Notes: generated by a model not told the origin, from the sequence alone. Positions 1-13,896 are shown, numbered from the stretch's first letter. The stretch is DNA of 64,000 nt from Microbacterium sp. LWS13-1.2 (GCF_040144835.1 NZ_CP151632.1:744001-808000); one strand, 5' to 3'. Translations and numbers: made by a program.

Positions 1-415
1 CCTCGCGGACGGCCGCGAGACGCGCACGCTCCCGGCGGATGCCGTCGAGGATGGTCCCCTCGCCCTGCAGCGGGTGCGGGCGCCGCACCGCCTCGAACCG
101 GCGCACGAGCACATCGTCGGAGGCGTCGAGGAACATGACCCGGATCTGCCGGCGCTCGCGAAGCGCCCGCATCGCATCGGGAAGGTCGGAGAAGAGGTCG
201 CGGCCACGCACGTCGACGACGACGGCGACCCTCGGCAGCACTCCCCCGGCGAGCTCGGTGAGGTCGAGGAGCGGCTTCAGCATCTGCGGCGGCAGATTGT
301 CGACCACGTACCAGTCGAGGTCCTCCAGCGAGTTCGCCGCGGTCGATCTTCCGGCGCCCGACATGCCCGTGACGATCAGCACTTCTCCGACGTCGTGACG
401 CGTCGCCTCGCCCAT
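1..415 (-). CDS. rapZ: RapZ, RNase adapter / nucleotide-binding protein (partial, 3' end outside window)
   Basis: This is the N-terminal 138 residues of a RapZ/YvcJ-family P-loop protein; the rest lies before base 1. The P-loop reads [11 protein letters not shown], with Arg where the classical Walker A has Lys, as I recall is normal for actinobacterial members. It is followed by the family stretch [10 protein letters not shown] and by [10 protein letters not shown]. The family binds GTP or ATP and, in proteobacteria, tunes glucosamine-6-phosphate synthase through an sRNA and RNase E; its actinobacterial role is less clear. The ATG at 415 lies 22 bases after the uvrC stop, on the same strand, so rapZ is probably co-transcribed with uvrC. 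The order uvrC-rapZ is typical of actinobacteria, usually followed by whiA. Confidence 0.93.
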   Translation of the reverse strand, partial: MGEATRHDVGEVLIVTGMSGAGRSTAANSLEDLDWYVVDNLPPQMLKPLLDLTELAGGVLPRVAVVVDVRGRDLFSDLPDAMRALRERRQIRVMFLDASDDVLVRRFEAVRRPHPLQGEGTILDGIRRERARLAAVRE

Positions 416-437
416 GACCACCCCCGTCGAGCCCAGC

Positions 438-2366
438 CTACCCACTGGTGACGGGCGCGGGCTCCGCGAGGTGCGAGTGAATCGCCGCGGCGAGCTTCGG
501 GCCGACGCCCGGGAGCTCGGCGATCTCTTCGGGGGTCGCCTTGCGCAGCGCCGACACCGATCCGAAGTGACGCAGCAGCGCCTTGATGCGGGCCTCGCCG
601 AGACCCGGCACCTCGGCCAGCACGCTCTGGATGTCGCGGCGCCGCCGCTTGCGCTGGTGGGTGATCGCGAAGCGGTGGGCCTCGTCGCGCAGACGCTGCA
701 GCAGGTAGAGCGCCTCGGAGGTGCGGGGCAGGATGACCGGGTACTCCTCCCCCGGCAGCCACACCTCTTCGAGGCGCTTGGCGATGCCGCACAACGCGAT
801 CTCCTCGTGGCCCGCATCACGGAGTGCGCGGGCCGCCGCTTCCACCTGCGGCTTGCCGCCGTCGACCACCAGCAGCTGCGGCCGGTAGGCGAAGCGCGGG
901 CGCCGCCGCTCGGTGACGACGGTCTCGTCGGAGGTCACGTCGGGCACGAGCGGCGTGTCGTTCTCCTCCGGGCGGTCCAGGTAGGCGAGGCGCCGTGTGA
1001 GCACCTGGTAGAGCGAGTCGGTGTCGTCCGTGGTCTCGGCGACGCCGAACGAGCGGTACTGATCCTTGCGCGGCAGTCCGTCCTCGAAGACGACCATCGA
1101 GGCCACCACGTTGGTGCCGCTCAGGTGCGACACGTCGAAGCACTCGATGCGCAGCGGCGCCTCGGCGAGGTCGAGCGCTTCCTGCAGGTCGGTGAGCGCC
1201 TGGCTGCGGGCGACGTAGTCGCTGGTGCGCCGGGTCTTGTGGAGCATCAGCGCCTGCTGGGCGTTCAGCGTGGCGGTGCGCATGAGATCGGCCTTGCGGC
1301 CGCGCTGCGCCACCTGGATCGTCACGCCCTTGCCCCGCCGGGCGCGCAGCCACTCCTCGAGGTCGGCCGCGTCGTCCGGCATCGAGGGCACGAGCACCTG
1401 CTTCGGGATGTCGGCACCCGCCGCGTTGCCGTAGGTGCGCTGGATGACCTGGTCGACGAGATCGCCGTCGGAGATGTCGATCTCCTTCTCGATCGTCGTC
1501 GCGCGCACACCGCGCACGCGGCCACCGCGGATCACGAAGTGCTGCACCGTGGCGGCCAGCTCGTCCTCGGCGATGCCGAACAGGTCGGCGTCGGTGTCGG
1601 CGGCGAGCACGAGCGCGCTCTTGTTCAGCACCGCGTCGATGGAGTGGAGGCGGTCGCGGTAGACGGCGGCGGCCTCGTAGTCCATGGCCGCCGAGGCCTC
1701 GCGCATGCGCGCCGTCAGCTGCTTCGTGAAGCGCTGGTCGCCGCCGGACATGAAGGCGATGAAGTCGTCGACGATCGCGCGGTGCTCCTCGATCGTGACC
1801 TTCATCGAGCACGGTCCGCCGCAGCGCCCGATCTGGCCCGGGAAGCACGGACGGCCGCTCGCCATGGCCTTCTTGTACGACGAGTCGCTGCAGGTGCGGA
1901 TCGGGAAGACCTTGATCATCAGGTCGATCGTGTCGTGCACCGCCCACACCTTGGGGTACGGGCCGAAGTACTTGGCGCCCGGGATGCGGCGGTTGCGCGT
2001 CACGATCACCCGCGGCGCCTCGTCGGCGAGCGTGATCGCCATGAACGGGTACGATTTGTCGTCCTTGTAGCGGACGTTGAACGGCGGATCGAACTCCTTG
2101 ATCCACTGGTACTCGAGCTGCAGCGAGTCGACGTCGGTCGCGACCACGGTCCACTCCACGGACGCCGCCGTCGTCACCATGCGACGGGTGCGCTCGTGCA
2201 GCGTGTGCAGCGGAGCGAAGTAGTTCGACAGGCGCGCGCGGAGGTTCTTCGCCTTGCCGACGTACAGCACGCGCCCGTCCCGGTCGCGGAACCGGTACAC
2301 CCCCGGATTGGTGGGGATCTCGCCCGGGTTCGGCTTGTACGGGACGGTGGGAGCGGAGCGCGCCAT
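438..2366 (-). CDS. uvrC: UvrC, excinuclease ABC subunit C
   Basis: UvrC is the dual-incision nuclease of nucleotide-excision repair: it cuts on both sides of a lesion held by UvrB. The 642-residue protein has the full domain order: an N-terminal GIY-YIG nuclease (GVYRFRD then [14 protein letters not shown], residues about 20-50), a UVR motif that pairs with UvrB (about 205-240), the RNase H-like 5' nuclease ([10 protein letters not shown], about 405, and VVDGGKPQV, about 500), and two C-terminal helix-hairpin-helix motifs ([18 protein letters not shown] and [12 protein letters not shown]). Length is normal. It starts 5 bases after uvrA stops, so the two are almost certainly one transcript, and rapZ follows. 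Confidence 0.97.
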   Translation of the reverse strand: MARSAPTVPYKPNPGEIPTNPGVYRFRDRDGRVLYVGKAKNLRARLSNYFAPLHTLHERTRRMVTTAASVEWTVVATDVDSLQLEYQWIKEFDPPFNVRYKDDKSYPFMAITLADEAPRVIVTRNRRIPGAKYFGPYPKVWAVHDTIDLMIKVFPIRTCSDSSYKKAMASGRPCFPGQIGRCGGPCSMKVTIEEHRAIVDDFIAFMSGGDQRFTKQLTARMREASAAMDYEAAAVYRDRLHSIDAVLNKSALVLAADTDADLFGIAEDELAATVQHFVIRGGRVRGVRATTIEKEIDISDGDLVDQVIQRTYGNAAGADIPKQVLVPSMPDDAADLEEWLRARRGKGVTIQVAQRGRKADLMRTATLNAQQALMLHKTRRTSDYVARSQALTDLQEALDLAEAPLRIECFDVSHLSGTNVVASMVVFEDGLPRKDQYRSFGVAETTDDTDSLYQVLTRRLAYLDRPEENDTPLVPDVTSDETVVTERRRPRFAYRPQLLVVDGGKPQVEAAARALRDAGHEEIALCGIAKRLEEVWLPGEEYPVILPRTSEALYLLQRLRDEAHRFAITHQRKRRRRDIQSVLAEVPGLGEARIKALLRHFGSVSALRKATPEEIAELPGVGPKLAAAIHSHLAEPAPVTSG

Positions 2367-2371
2367 GCCGC

Positions 2372-5311
<2,940 letters not shown>

Positions 5312-5317
5312 CAGTCA

Positions 5318-5323
5318 AGTGTA
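5318..5323 (-). promoter_or_regulatory. Candidate -10 hexamer of uvrA (leaderless)
   Basis: TACACT on the minus strand ends 6 bases before the uvrA GTG. This spacing would put the transcription start at the start codon. Confidence 0.5.
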
Positions 5324-5398
5324 GGCGGGGCCTCCGACATGAGGCCTGGGAGCCGTTCGCCGTGGGCGAAGACGGCGCGTCCGGCGCGGCGGCCCAGG

Positions 5399-5863
5399 TC
5401 AGCGCGCGCCGGCGAACGGGCGCAGCGCGTCGCGGAGGGCCAGGAGCGCCTGGGCGTCCGTTCCGACGCTCGCCATCACCTTGCCAGGCACCTCGAGAGC
5501 CTGCTCGCGCAGTCTCCGCCCCGCGTCGGTGAGCCGCACGTCGAGCACGCGCTCGTCGTCGTCCCGCCGCGAACGCGTCACGAGCCCTTGAGCCTCGAGT
5601 CGCTTCACCAGCGGCGACAGGGTCGCAGGCTCCAGGGCCAGCTCGACGGCGAGTTCGCGCAGCGACCGGGACGATCGCTCCCAGAGCGCGAGCATGACCA
5701 GGTACTGCGGGTGCGTGAGCCCGAGCGGCTCCAGGATCGGCCGGTACAGGCCGACGATGTTGCGCGCGGCGGTCACCAGGGCGAAGCACACCTGGTTGTC
5801 GAGTGCGAGCAGGTCATCGGGGCTGAGGTCGGCATCGTTCACGTCCGTCATCCTATCGTGCAC
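5399..5863 (-). CDS. MarR-family regulator, OhrR-like (organic-peroxide sensor type)
   Basis: A 154-residue winged-helix repressor of the MarR family. The segment around NQVCFALV, followed by YRPILEPLGLTHPQYLVMLA, closely follows the OhrR pattern, in which an N-terminal cysteine (here Cys26) is oxidised by organic hydroperoxides and releases the repressor from DNA. The helix-turn-helix is LRELAVELALEPATLSPLVK and the wing carries RSRRDDDERVLDVRLT. The GTG at 5863 is preferred because a TACTAA hexamer lies 6 bases upstream; an in-frame ATG at 5851 is the alternative. No ohr peroxidase gene is next to it. It diverges from the small CxxC protein at 5887, with a shared palindrome between them, so it probably represses itself and that neighbour. 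Confidence 0.88.
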   Translation of the reverse strand: MHDRMTDVNDADLSPDDLLALDNQVCFALVTAARNIVGLYRPILEPLGLTHPQYLVMLALWERSSRSLRELAVELALEPATLSPLVKRLEAQGLVTRSRRDDDERVLDVRLTDAGRRLREQALEVPGKVMASVGTDAQALLALRDALRPFAGAR

Positions 5864-5869
5864 GAATCG

Positions 5870-5881
5870 TTAGTACACTAA
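5870..5881. promoter_or_regulatory. Palindrome over divergent -10 elements (candidate OhrR operator)
   Basis: TTAGTACACTAA has TTAG/CTAA arms. On the plus strand it contains TACACT (5874-5879), 7 bases before the ATG at 5887. On the minus strand it contains TACTAA (5875-5870), 6 bases before the GTG at 5863. A repressor bound here would cover both promoters at once. Confidence 0.5.
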
Positions 5882-5886
5882 TAACC

Positions 5887-6141
5887 ATGCCTGAACCGGA
5901 TGCCGCTCCCGCCGCCCGCCGCCCTCTCCGCGAACGTGTGCGGGAGGCCGGCGGGTGGTACGCGTTTCTCAATGCGAACCTGATCCGCGTGGCGGGACCT
6001 GCGGCGGTCGGTCCGTACGAGACGGCTCCCCCGCCCACGCCTGCCGAGCGCGCCGAACGCGCGTGCCCGCTGTGCGGCGCGCCCATCGCACAGCACACCT
6101 TCGATCGCTCGGGACCGAAGCCCCTGATGCACTGCCCCTGA
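5887..6141 (+). CDS. Small zinc-ribbon-like protein, function unknown
   Basis: This 84-residue protein has one CPLCGAPIAQHTF motif near its C-terminus and a second cysteine at HCP, the third-last residue of the motif region, so a single zinc or Fe site is possible. The N-terminal half is basic (RRPLRERVREAGGWYAFLNAN) and has no signal peptide or membrane segment. It diverges from the OhrR-like regulator across 23 bases and is probably under its control. I do not recognise a named family. It ends 34 bases from the convergent end of uvrB. Confidence 0.75.
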   Translation: MPEPDAAPAARRPLRERVREAGGWYAFLNANLIRVAGPAAVGPYETAPPPTPAERAERACPLCGAPIAQHTFDRSGPKPLMHCP

Positions 6142-6175
6142 GCCGACACCGGCCGCCCGGCCCGAGGAGGTGCGA

Positions 6176-8257
<2,082 letters not shown>

Positions 8258-8263
8258 CTGTCC

Positions 8264-8269
8264 AGCGTA
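8264..8269 (-). promoter_or_regulatory. Candidate -10 hexamer of uvrB (leaderless)
   Basis: TACGCT on the minus strand, 6 bases before the GTG start of uvrB. Confidence 0.5.
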
Positions 8270-8335
8270 GGCGGCGCGTCCGACATCGGGGCGGCGTTCG
8301 CGACGAGCGGATGCCGCGGTCAGGCGTCCTGCGGG

Positions 8336-9001
8336 TCAGCCGCCGAATCCCCCGCCGCCGTCGAAGCCACCGCCGCCGAACCCTCCGGCGTCGAATCCTC
8401 CGCCGTCGAACGCTCCGCCGCCCCCGTCGAACCCTCCCGAGCCGCCGCCGTCGAACCCCGTGAAGCCGGGATCGTACGTCTCGCCCACCCAGGCCGGCTC
8501 GGAGCCGAGCAGAAGCGACCCCGCACCCATGGTGTAGTACATGGTCACCGAGGTCGACAGCAGGAACTGGTTCGCGACGATCGCCACGATCCCGACGCTC
8601 GTGAGCATGTTCCGCACATCGACCTGGTCGCGCGGGTCCGACTCGTCGACGCCGACCGCCGTGCGCACCGGATCCGCAGCGCTTCGCGTCGCGGCATCCG
8701 TGCCGTCGTCCGCCGCGCGCCGGGCGGCGCGGTGCTCTTCTGCACGACGGACGAGACGGGCGATCACGGTGGGATCCTCGGCCGCCGCGTCACGCTCGGA
8801 CTCCGCGAGGAACGGGCGCAGCTGCTCGAACATCTCGCGGCCACGCTGCGGCGGAACGTCGGCGAACGCAGACGCGTGCGCGCTCTCGATCACCGAGGCC
8901 GGGAGCGTCCCGAGCAGGTAGACGTAGCGCGAGATGCGCTCCTCTTCGCTCGCCGCACGATAGGGGGCACGACGCCGCCGGAACTTGGAGAGCATACCCA
9001 T
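8336..9001 (-). CDS. Membrane protein with glycine-rich tail, paralogue of the protein at 13986
   Basis: Function unknown. The 221 residues have three parts: a soluble N-terminal domain (about 20-95) with RYVYLLGTLP and a later IARLVRRAE helix; one or two hydrophobic segments (about 130-165, LTSVGIVAIVANQFLLSTSV); and a low-complexity tail (about 180-221) made of repeated GGFDGGG-type units. The N-terminal domain matches the protein encoded at 13986-14693 (RYRYLLRTAPPETIEQVHAEAF against RYVYLLGTLPASVIESAHASAF, split here by reading across), so the two are paralogues of one architecture. A strong Shine-Dalgarno (GAGGAGG) precedes the ATG at 9001. coaE lies upstream on the same strand. Confidence 0.8.
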   Translation of the reverse strand: MGMLSKFRRRRAPYRAASEEERISRYVYLLGTLPASVIESAHASAFADVPPQRGREMFEQLRPFLAESERDAAAEDPTVIARLVRRAEEHRAARRAADDGTDAATRSAADPVRTAVGVDESDPRDQVDVRNMLTSVGIVAIVANQFLLSTSVTMYYTMGAGSLLLGSEPAWVGETYDPGFTGFDGGGSGGFDGGGGAFDGGGFDAGGFGGGGFDGGGGFGG

Positions 9002-9094
9002 GCGACACCTCCTCGGGTCTGATCCCAGGCTAGTCCGCAGAGCGACGTCGCGGTACGGCCACAGCGCCGGTTCCGACGACCGCCTCGGTGACGG

Positions 9095-9718
9095 CTAGGA
9101 GGCCCCCGCGCGCCGCGCCACGTGCTCGTCGAGCCTCTCCCACAGTTCGTCGACCTGGCGCAGCGTGTCGTCGAGGGCGCCCGCCGTGTCGATCACCACG
9201 TCGGCGATCCGCAGACGCGCCTCGTCGGGCACCTGCGAGGCGATGCGCGCCGCGGCATCCGCGTGGCTGAGACCCCGCAGCCCGACGAGGCGGTCCGCTC
9301 GCACATCTGCCGGCGCGTGCGCCACGATGACGAGCTGCCAGGGGTCGTCGACGCGCGCTTCGACCAGCAGCGGCACGTCGTAGACGACGACGGCATCCGG
9401 GTCGGCCGCGAACGCAGCGGCGAAGCGGCGCGCGGACTCGGCGCGTACGGCAGGATGGACGATCGCGTTGAGCTGGGCGATCGCCGCCGCGTCACCGAAC
9501 ACCCGTGTGCCGAGGGCCGCACGGTCCAGGGATCCGTCGGGGCGCAGCATGCCCTCGCCGAAGGTGTCGGCGATCGCCGCCAGCACCGGCCCACCCGGCG
9601 CCTGCACCTCGCGCACGAGCTGATCCGCGTCGACGATCACGGCGCCGTGCTCGGCGAGGCGACGGGCGATGGTGGACTTTCCCGAGGCGATGCCTCCGGT
9701 GAGCGCGACGAGCGGCAT
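9095..9718 (-). CDS. coaE: CoaE, dephospho-CoA kinase
   Basis: CoaE phosphorylates the ribose 3'-hydroxyl of dephospho-CoA, the last step of coenzyme A synthesis. The 207 residues begin LVALTGGIASGKST, the family P-loop, and continue with VIVDADQLVREV and the substrate segment VVYDVPLLVEA (about 115-125). Length is normal. The reading frame stays open far upstream, but the ATG at 9718, three codons before the P-loop strand, is the only start that gives the family N-terminus; CATGCT lies 6 bases before it. In many actinobacteria coaE sits near rpsA and uvrB, as here. Confidence 0.95.
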   Translation of the reverse strand: MPLVALTGGIASGKSTIARRLAEHGAVIVDADQLVREVQAPGGPVLAAIADTFGEGMLRPDGSLDRAALGTRVFGDAAAIAQLNAIVHPAVRAESARRFAAAFAADPDAVVVYDVPLLVEARVDDPWQLVIVAHAPADVRADRLVGLRGLSHADAAARIASQVPDEARLRIADVVIDTAGALDDTLRQVDELWERLDEHVARRAGAS

Positions 9719-10222
9719 GCATCGAGCATGCCACGCCGACTCCTTGACCTGTTCCTGAGGCGGGCCTGAGCGGGCGCTGAGGAGGCGGCGGTAGCCTCGG
9801 GGCACCCGAAGGACAGGTCCACCCGTACAGCTGGGGATGGCGCAAGTGAACGTTGGACGCGACACCGTTGCGTTCGACGACAACGCGTACTGCTGTATGC
9901 GACGCACCCGACGTCTTCGCGACGACGGGGGCAGACGGACGGTTCTGAGGTGCGGGCCGGCCGCCCGCGTGGGGACCAAGGCGGCCGAGGTCCGTGCACC
10001 GAGGACGCGCGCAGGGCGGGATGTGGGGAAATCTCCCGCCCTACGCGCGGCCCGTGCCCTCCCAGGAGGGTCGTCCCGGCGCGCAGCGGGCTCTGCGGAG
10101 CCGTACATATGCGGACACCGCACGTGACCAGCGCGTCATCGCACGCGTTCCGGAGCGCGTTCTGGGATATCATGACCGACGTCCAGGATCCGTCGACACT
10201 CCCGGATCCGGAGGGTGCATCG
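9719..10222. other. 504-bp spacer between divergent coaE and response-regulator genes, no supported gene
   Basis: No convincing coding sequence lies here: the one longer plus frame (9837-10127) is arginine-rich composition in its second half. There is an 8-bp stem at 10014-10021/10034-10041 (GGGCGGGA arms, 12-base loop), a TACATATG-like AT step near 10104-10112 and a GGATAT hexamer at 10165-10170 that may be the -10 of the response regulator. An untranslated leader or a small RNA is possible; nothing proves it. Confidence 0.4.
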
Positions 10223-10966
10223 GTGGAAGAAGCGCGCGTCGCCGTCGTGATCGAAGACGAAGAGGACATCCGTTCTCTCCTGTCGACGGTCCTCGCCCAG
10301 GCGGGCTTCGAAGTGCACGGCGCGGCGAACGGCGCCGACGGCGTCGAGCTGGTCCGCGAGCATCGCCCCCTGGTCACGACGCTCGATGTCAACATGCCCG
10401 GCATCGACGGCTTCGAGACCGCCAAGCGCATCCGGGCCATCAGCTCGACGTACATCGTGATGCTGAGCGCCCGCAGCGAGGAGATCGACGCGCTGCAGGG
10501 GCTCGAGGCGGGCGCCGACGACTACGTCGCGAAGCCGTTCCGCCCTCGTGAGCTGCGCGCGCGCATCGACGCGATGCTCCGGCGACCGCGGCAGGTCACG
10601 CCTCCCGATCCGGACGGCGGCGCGACGCCCGTCTCCTCCGACGGCGTCTGGCTCGAGCACCACGGACTCCGGCTGAACGCCGCCACCCACCTCGTCACGG
10701 TCGACGATCAGGATGTCGAGCTGACGCGCAGCGAGTTCGACATCCTCGCCGATCTGCTGGTCGCGGGCCGGCGCGTGCGGGCGAAGTCCGACCTCGCCCT
10801 CATGCTGCGCGGCGACCAGTACGCGGTGAGCGACTTCGTCTCCGACAGCGACGCACGCGCCATCGAGGTGCACATGGCCAATCTGCGGCGCAAGCTCGGC
10901 GAGTCGCCGGCCCAGCCGCGATGGATCGAGACCGTGCGCGGAGTCGGCTACCGGCTCACCGCCTGA
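10223..10966 (+). CDS. OmpR/PhoB-family response regulator
   Basis: A 247-residue DNA-binding response regulator. The receiver domain has the acidic pair in VIEDEEDIR, the phospho-acceptor Asp in TTLDVNMPGIDGF, the switch Ser in MLSAR and the conserved Lys in VAKPFRPREL. The C-terminal winged helix contains LTRSEFDILADLL and the recognition-helix region VEVHMANLRRKLGE-like, ending RGVGYRLTA. The GTG at 10223 is chosen because GGAGGG precedes it by 8 bases and a GGATAT hexamer lies about 53 bases upstream; an in-frame ATG at 10172 (264 residues) is the alternative. It ends facing the histidine kinase locus, its probable partner. Confidence 0.9.
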   Translation: MEEARVAVVIEDEEDIRSLLSTVLAQAGFEVHGAANGADGVELVREHRPLVTTLDVNMPGIDGFETAKRIRAISSTYIVMLSARSEEIDALQGLEAGADDYVAKPFRPRELRARIDAMLRRPRQVTPPDPDGGATPVSSDGVWLEHHGLRLNAATHLVTVDDQDVELTRSEFDILADLLVAGRRVRAKSDLALMLRGDQYAVSDFVSDSDARAIEVHMANLRRKLGESPAQPRWIETVRGVGYRLTA

Positions 10967-10981
10967 GCCCTCGGCAGAGCA

Positions 10982-11011
10982 GCGCGCGCGCCGCGGGAGC
11001 GGTGCGCGCGC
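10982..11011. terminator. GC-rich hairpin between convergent genes
   Basis: An 11-bp stem (10982-10992 with 11001-11011, one G-T pair) and an 8-base loop lie between the convergent response regulator and membrane signalling gene. There is no T-run, so termination is only suggested by position. Confidence 0.35.
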
Positions 11012-11053
11012 GTCGCGTGGCGTCGCGTGGAGCCTCCGTCGCGGGCGAAGCCG

Positions 11054-12220
11054 CTACTCGCCGTCGTCGATGAGCACGGACGTCTCGACGTTCGCGGCCG
11101 CCCGGCTCGCGGCCTCGCGGGCCGCGCGGACGAGCTCGGCCGGGTCGTACCCGGCGGTATCGCTCAGCGCGACGCCGACGCCGACGACGGGGATCACTCC
11201 CCCGCCGACCTTGCCGAGATCGTCGAAGAGGCCGCGGTAGATCGCGCCCGCCTGACGACGCGCCTCCTGCTCGGACGCCACGGCCATCCCCACGACGAGC
11301 CCGGTCGGCCCGTCCTGGCCGACGACGGCGTTGGTCGGCGCGTGATGGCGCACGCCGGTCCGCCACGTCGCCGCCACCGATCCGGCCACGTCGCTGCCGA
11401 AGGCGGTGGAGATGGGATCGAGGTCGTCGAGGCGCACGGCCGTCACGGCCACCGATTCGTGGCCGCGCTCGGCCCGCCGGCAGATGCCGTCCAGCAGGAG
11501 AGCGAAGGACTCGTCGCTGACGATCCCCTGCTCCTCGTCGACCGTCCGGGCGTCGCGCAGGTAGCCGCGCATCGGCGCGCGGCTCGCCCGCAGCACCGAG
11601 GTCACGACCACGGCGACGATGGTCAGCGTCACCGTGAGGTAGCTGGTGCTGACGGTGCCGAACGCTGCCTGGAACAGGGCGCTGTCGGGACCGGACGTGA
11701 GGAAGGCGGTCGTCCGCGACACGTAGTACAGCGACTGGAACCCCAGCACCGCTCCGAGCACCCACGCCGTGCGCGACTCCCGCATGTCGCCGCGGAGGCA
11801 CTCCACGGCGCCGGCCCCGGCGAAGCCCACCAGGGGCACGAACATCCACAGGACGCCGGCCCAGTCGCCGCCGTCGGCCCCTTCGAGGGCCACGCCGAGC
11901 GCGGCCGCGACGACGGCGGCGGCCACGAGGATCGACGACCAGCGCATGCGGCGCCCGTTGAAGCGGCGGCATCCCAGCCACATGCAGCCGGTGCCGGCGA
12001 CGAAGGCGGCGTTGCCGACCGCGATGGCCCACCATGCGCCGTCGGACTGCACCCAGACGGTGTAGGCGAGGGTGGTGAGCATGGCCGCGAGGAAGCCGAC
12101 CGACCAGATGCGCCCCGCACCCTCGTCGCGGCGCAGCAGCGTCTCGAGAATGAACAGCACGCCGCTGACGTTGACCACCAGGGCGGTCATGATCAGCACG
12201 CTCGCCAGATCCAGGGTCAT
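11054..12220 (-). CDS. Seven-helix membrane protein with degenerate GGDEF-like domain
   Basis: The 388 residues start with seven hydrophobic segments (about 5-25, 40-57, 65-86, 92-113, 121-142, 153-170 and 187-207). A cytosolic domain of about 170 residues follows and resembles a diguanylate cyclase fold: VAVTAVRLDDLDPISTAFGS matches the substrate-binding region and VVGVGVALSD the final strands. The GGDEF catalytic motif is absent; its place is taken by VGQDGPTGLVVG, so cyclase activity is unlikely and a sensory or nucleotide-binding role is inferred. Its ATG overlaps the kinase stop by 4 bases (ATGA), so the two proteins are made together. Confidence 0.8.
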   Translation of the reverse strand: MTLDLASVLIMTALVVNVSGVLFILETLLRRDEGAGRIWSVGFLAAMLTTLAYTVWVQSDGAWWAIAVGNAAFVAGTGCMWLGCRRFNGRRMRWSSILVAAAVVAAALGVALEGADGGDWAGVLWMFVPLVGFAGAGAVECLRGDMRESRTAWVLGAVLGFQSLYYVSRTTAFLTSGPDSALFQAAFGTVSTSYLTVTLTIVAVVVTSVLRASRAPMRGYLRDARTVDEEQGIVSDESFALLLDGICRRAERGHESVAVTAVRLDDLDPISTAFGSDVAGSVAATWRTGVRHHAPTNAVVGQDGPTGLVVGMAVASEQEARRQAGAIYRGLFDDLGKVGGGVIPVVGVGVALSDTAGYDPAELVRAAREAASRAAANVETSVLIDDGE

Positions 12221-13890
12221 GGTGCATCTCCCTCGGGGGCGGTCGCGGGCAGCTTCACGATGAAGGTCGAGCCGATTCCTGGCGCGCTGTGCAGGGCGAG
12301 CTCGCCCCCGTGCGCGCGCACGATGTCGCGCGTGATCGCGAGGCCGAGACCGGTGCCCGTCCGCCGATCGCCGCCCGCCTTGTAGTAGCGCTGGAAGAGC
12401 CGCGAGCGGTCGGCGTCCGAGATGCCCACGCCGGTGTCGCGCACCAGGATCCAGCTCGAGTCGCCGTCCGTCGTCGTGCCGACGAAGACCGTGCCGCCGT
12501 CCTTGTTGTAGGCGATGGCATTCGACACGAGGTTGTCGACGACCTGCCGCAGCCGCAGCGGATCCGCCCACGCCATCGCCGGCTCCAGACCCGTCGCATC
12601 GATCGTGATGGCCCGCGCGGCGGCGCGCGGCAGGGCATCGTCGACGGCGGCGGCCACGAGTTCGCGCGCGTCGACGAGCTGCGGAGCGAGCGATGCCTCC
12701 ACCGATGACGGCGACGAGCTCGAGGCGGCGAGGATGTCGGCGACGATGCGCAGCAGGCGCTCGGCGTTGCGCTCGGCGACGTCGAGGCTCGCGCGCACCG
12801 CGTCGGGGGTGTCGGGGTCCTCGATCGCGAGGTCGAGGTAGCCGAGGATCGAAGTCAGCGGGGTGCGCAGCTCGTGCGACACCGAGGCGACCAGGTCGTC
12901 GCGTGCGCGGAGGGCGGTCAGCTCCGCCGTCACGTCCCGCGAGACGACGACGGCTCCTGCGTCGCCCCCATCGGGGTCGGTGAGGCGGCGCGCGGTGATC
13001 GTCAGCGCGCGGCGGGGACCGGGCTCCACCCCGAACCACACCACCTGGTCGTCGAACGCCTCGCCGCGGCGCGCGCGCTCGAGCGGGAGCTCGTCGGGCG
13101 GCAGCGGTGAGCTGCCGTCGTCGCGGAAGGCGAGCACCTCAGCCCGGTCGTCGTCGGGCTCGTGGCCCTGCTGCAGTCGGCCGTGCGCCTCGTTGCGGAC
13201 GGCGACCCGTCCGGCGGGACCGATGCGCACGACGCCGAAGTCCACGGCGTCGAGCACCTCCGTCACGACCTGCTCCTGCCGGCGCGTGCGCGCCAGGACG
13301 CTCTGCAGCAGCTGCGACTGCTTCGCCAGCAGCATGCGCTGCGCGTCCGACCGGCGGGCGTTGAGGTGGCTCGTCGCGGCGACGGCGAACAGCACGAGAG
13401 GCAGCAGGAACGTGCGGTAGGTCACCTCGGTAGCGCTGAGCGCCGTCAGCACGCTGACGATGCCGGCGATCGCGACGATCACGCCGAACAGGCCCAACAG
13501 CCCGAAGCCGGCGGCGAGCCACATCGTCGGGAAGATCCAGAGCAGGCCGAGCACCGTGTCGGGTGCGGCGATCTGCATGAGCGTGATGGCGAGGATGTCG
13601 ACCGCGGGCACCACGGCGACCCACCCGTACGGCAGGCGATTCCACGGGATCACGAGCGTCGCCGCTGTCACCGCGACCACCACCACGACCCCGCTGAAGA
13701 ACAGCACGGGCTCGCCGCCGAAGGGGCCGACCGCCACCAGCACGCCGAGTACGAACACGACGGCGGCCAGCAGCAGCTGGTTGAGCATCGCGGTGCGGCC
13801 GCGCGTGCGGTCTGCGGCCTCGGGCGCGGTCACGCGGGGGCGGGAGCGCACCGCGGGCGCCCCCGTGTCGCCCGGCGTCGCGGCGGTCAT
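12217..13890 (-). CDS. Membrane sensor histidine kinase
   Basis: A 557-residue kinase. Residues about 36-185 form four or five membrane helices. A PAS-like segment follows (about 215-310, ending GAVVVSRDVTAELTALR). The dimerisation and phospho-acceptor site is VSHELRTPLTSILGYLDLA (His near 328). The ATPase domain has the N box DNLVSNAIAYNKDGG, G1 box DTGVGI and G2 box TGTGLGLAI. The first 35 residues are charged and cytosolic. The ATG at 13890 has TACCGT exactly 6 bases upstream. It is translationally coupled to the GGDEF-like membrane protein and lies tail-to-tail with the OmpR-type regulator, its likely partner. Confidence 0.93.
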   Translation of the reverse strand: MTAATPGDTGAPAVRSRPRVTAPEAADRTRGRTAMLNQLLLAAVVFVLGVLVAVGPFGGEPVLFFSGVVVVVAVTAATLVIPWNRLPYGWVAVVPAVDILAITLMQIAAPDTVLGLLWIFPTMWLAAGFGLLGLFGVIVAIAGIVSVLTALSATEVTYRTFLLPLVLFAVAATSHLNARRSDAQRMLLAKQSQLLQSVLARTRRQEQVVTEVLDAVDFGVVRIGPAGRVAVRNEAHGRLQQGHEPDDDRAEVLAFRDDGSSPLPPDELPLERARRGEAFDDQVVWFGVEPGPRRALTITARRLTDPDGGDAGAVVVSRDVTAELTALRARDDLVASVSHELRTPLTSILGYLDLAIEDPDTPDAVRASLDVAERNAERLLRIVADILAASSSSPSSVEASLAPQLVDARELVAAAVDDALPRAAARAITIDATGLEPAMAWADPLRLRQVVDNLVSNAIAYNKDGGTVFVGTTTDGDSSWILVRDTGVGISDADRSRLFQRYYKAGGDRRTGTGLGLAITRDIVRAHGGELALHSAPGIGSTFIVKLPATAPEGDAP

Positions 13891-13896
13891 ACCGCG

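Noticed and set aside
8341..8460. Tandem GGFDGGG coding repeat as a CRISPR or DNA repeat
   Set aside because: It is a codon-level low-complexity tail within a gene, without spacers of even length.
9837..10127. 96-codon plus frame upstream of the response regulator
   Set aside because: Its second half is arginine-rich noise, no motif is visible, and it overlaps the likely leader of the regulator.
10172..10174. ATG as start of the response regulator
   Set aside because: It lies directly behind a GGATAT promoter-like hexamer and lacks a ribosome site; GTG at 10223 has GGAGGG. Kept as an alternative in the entry.
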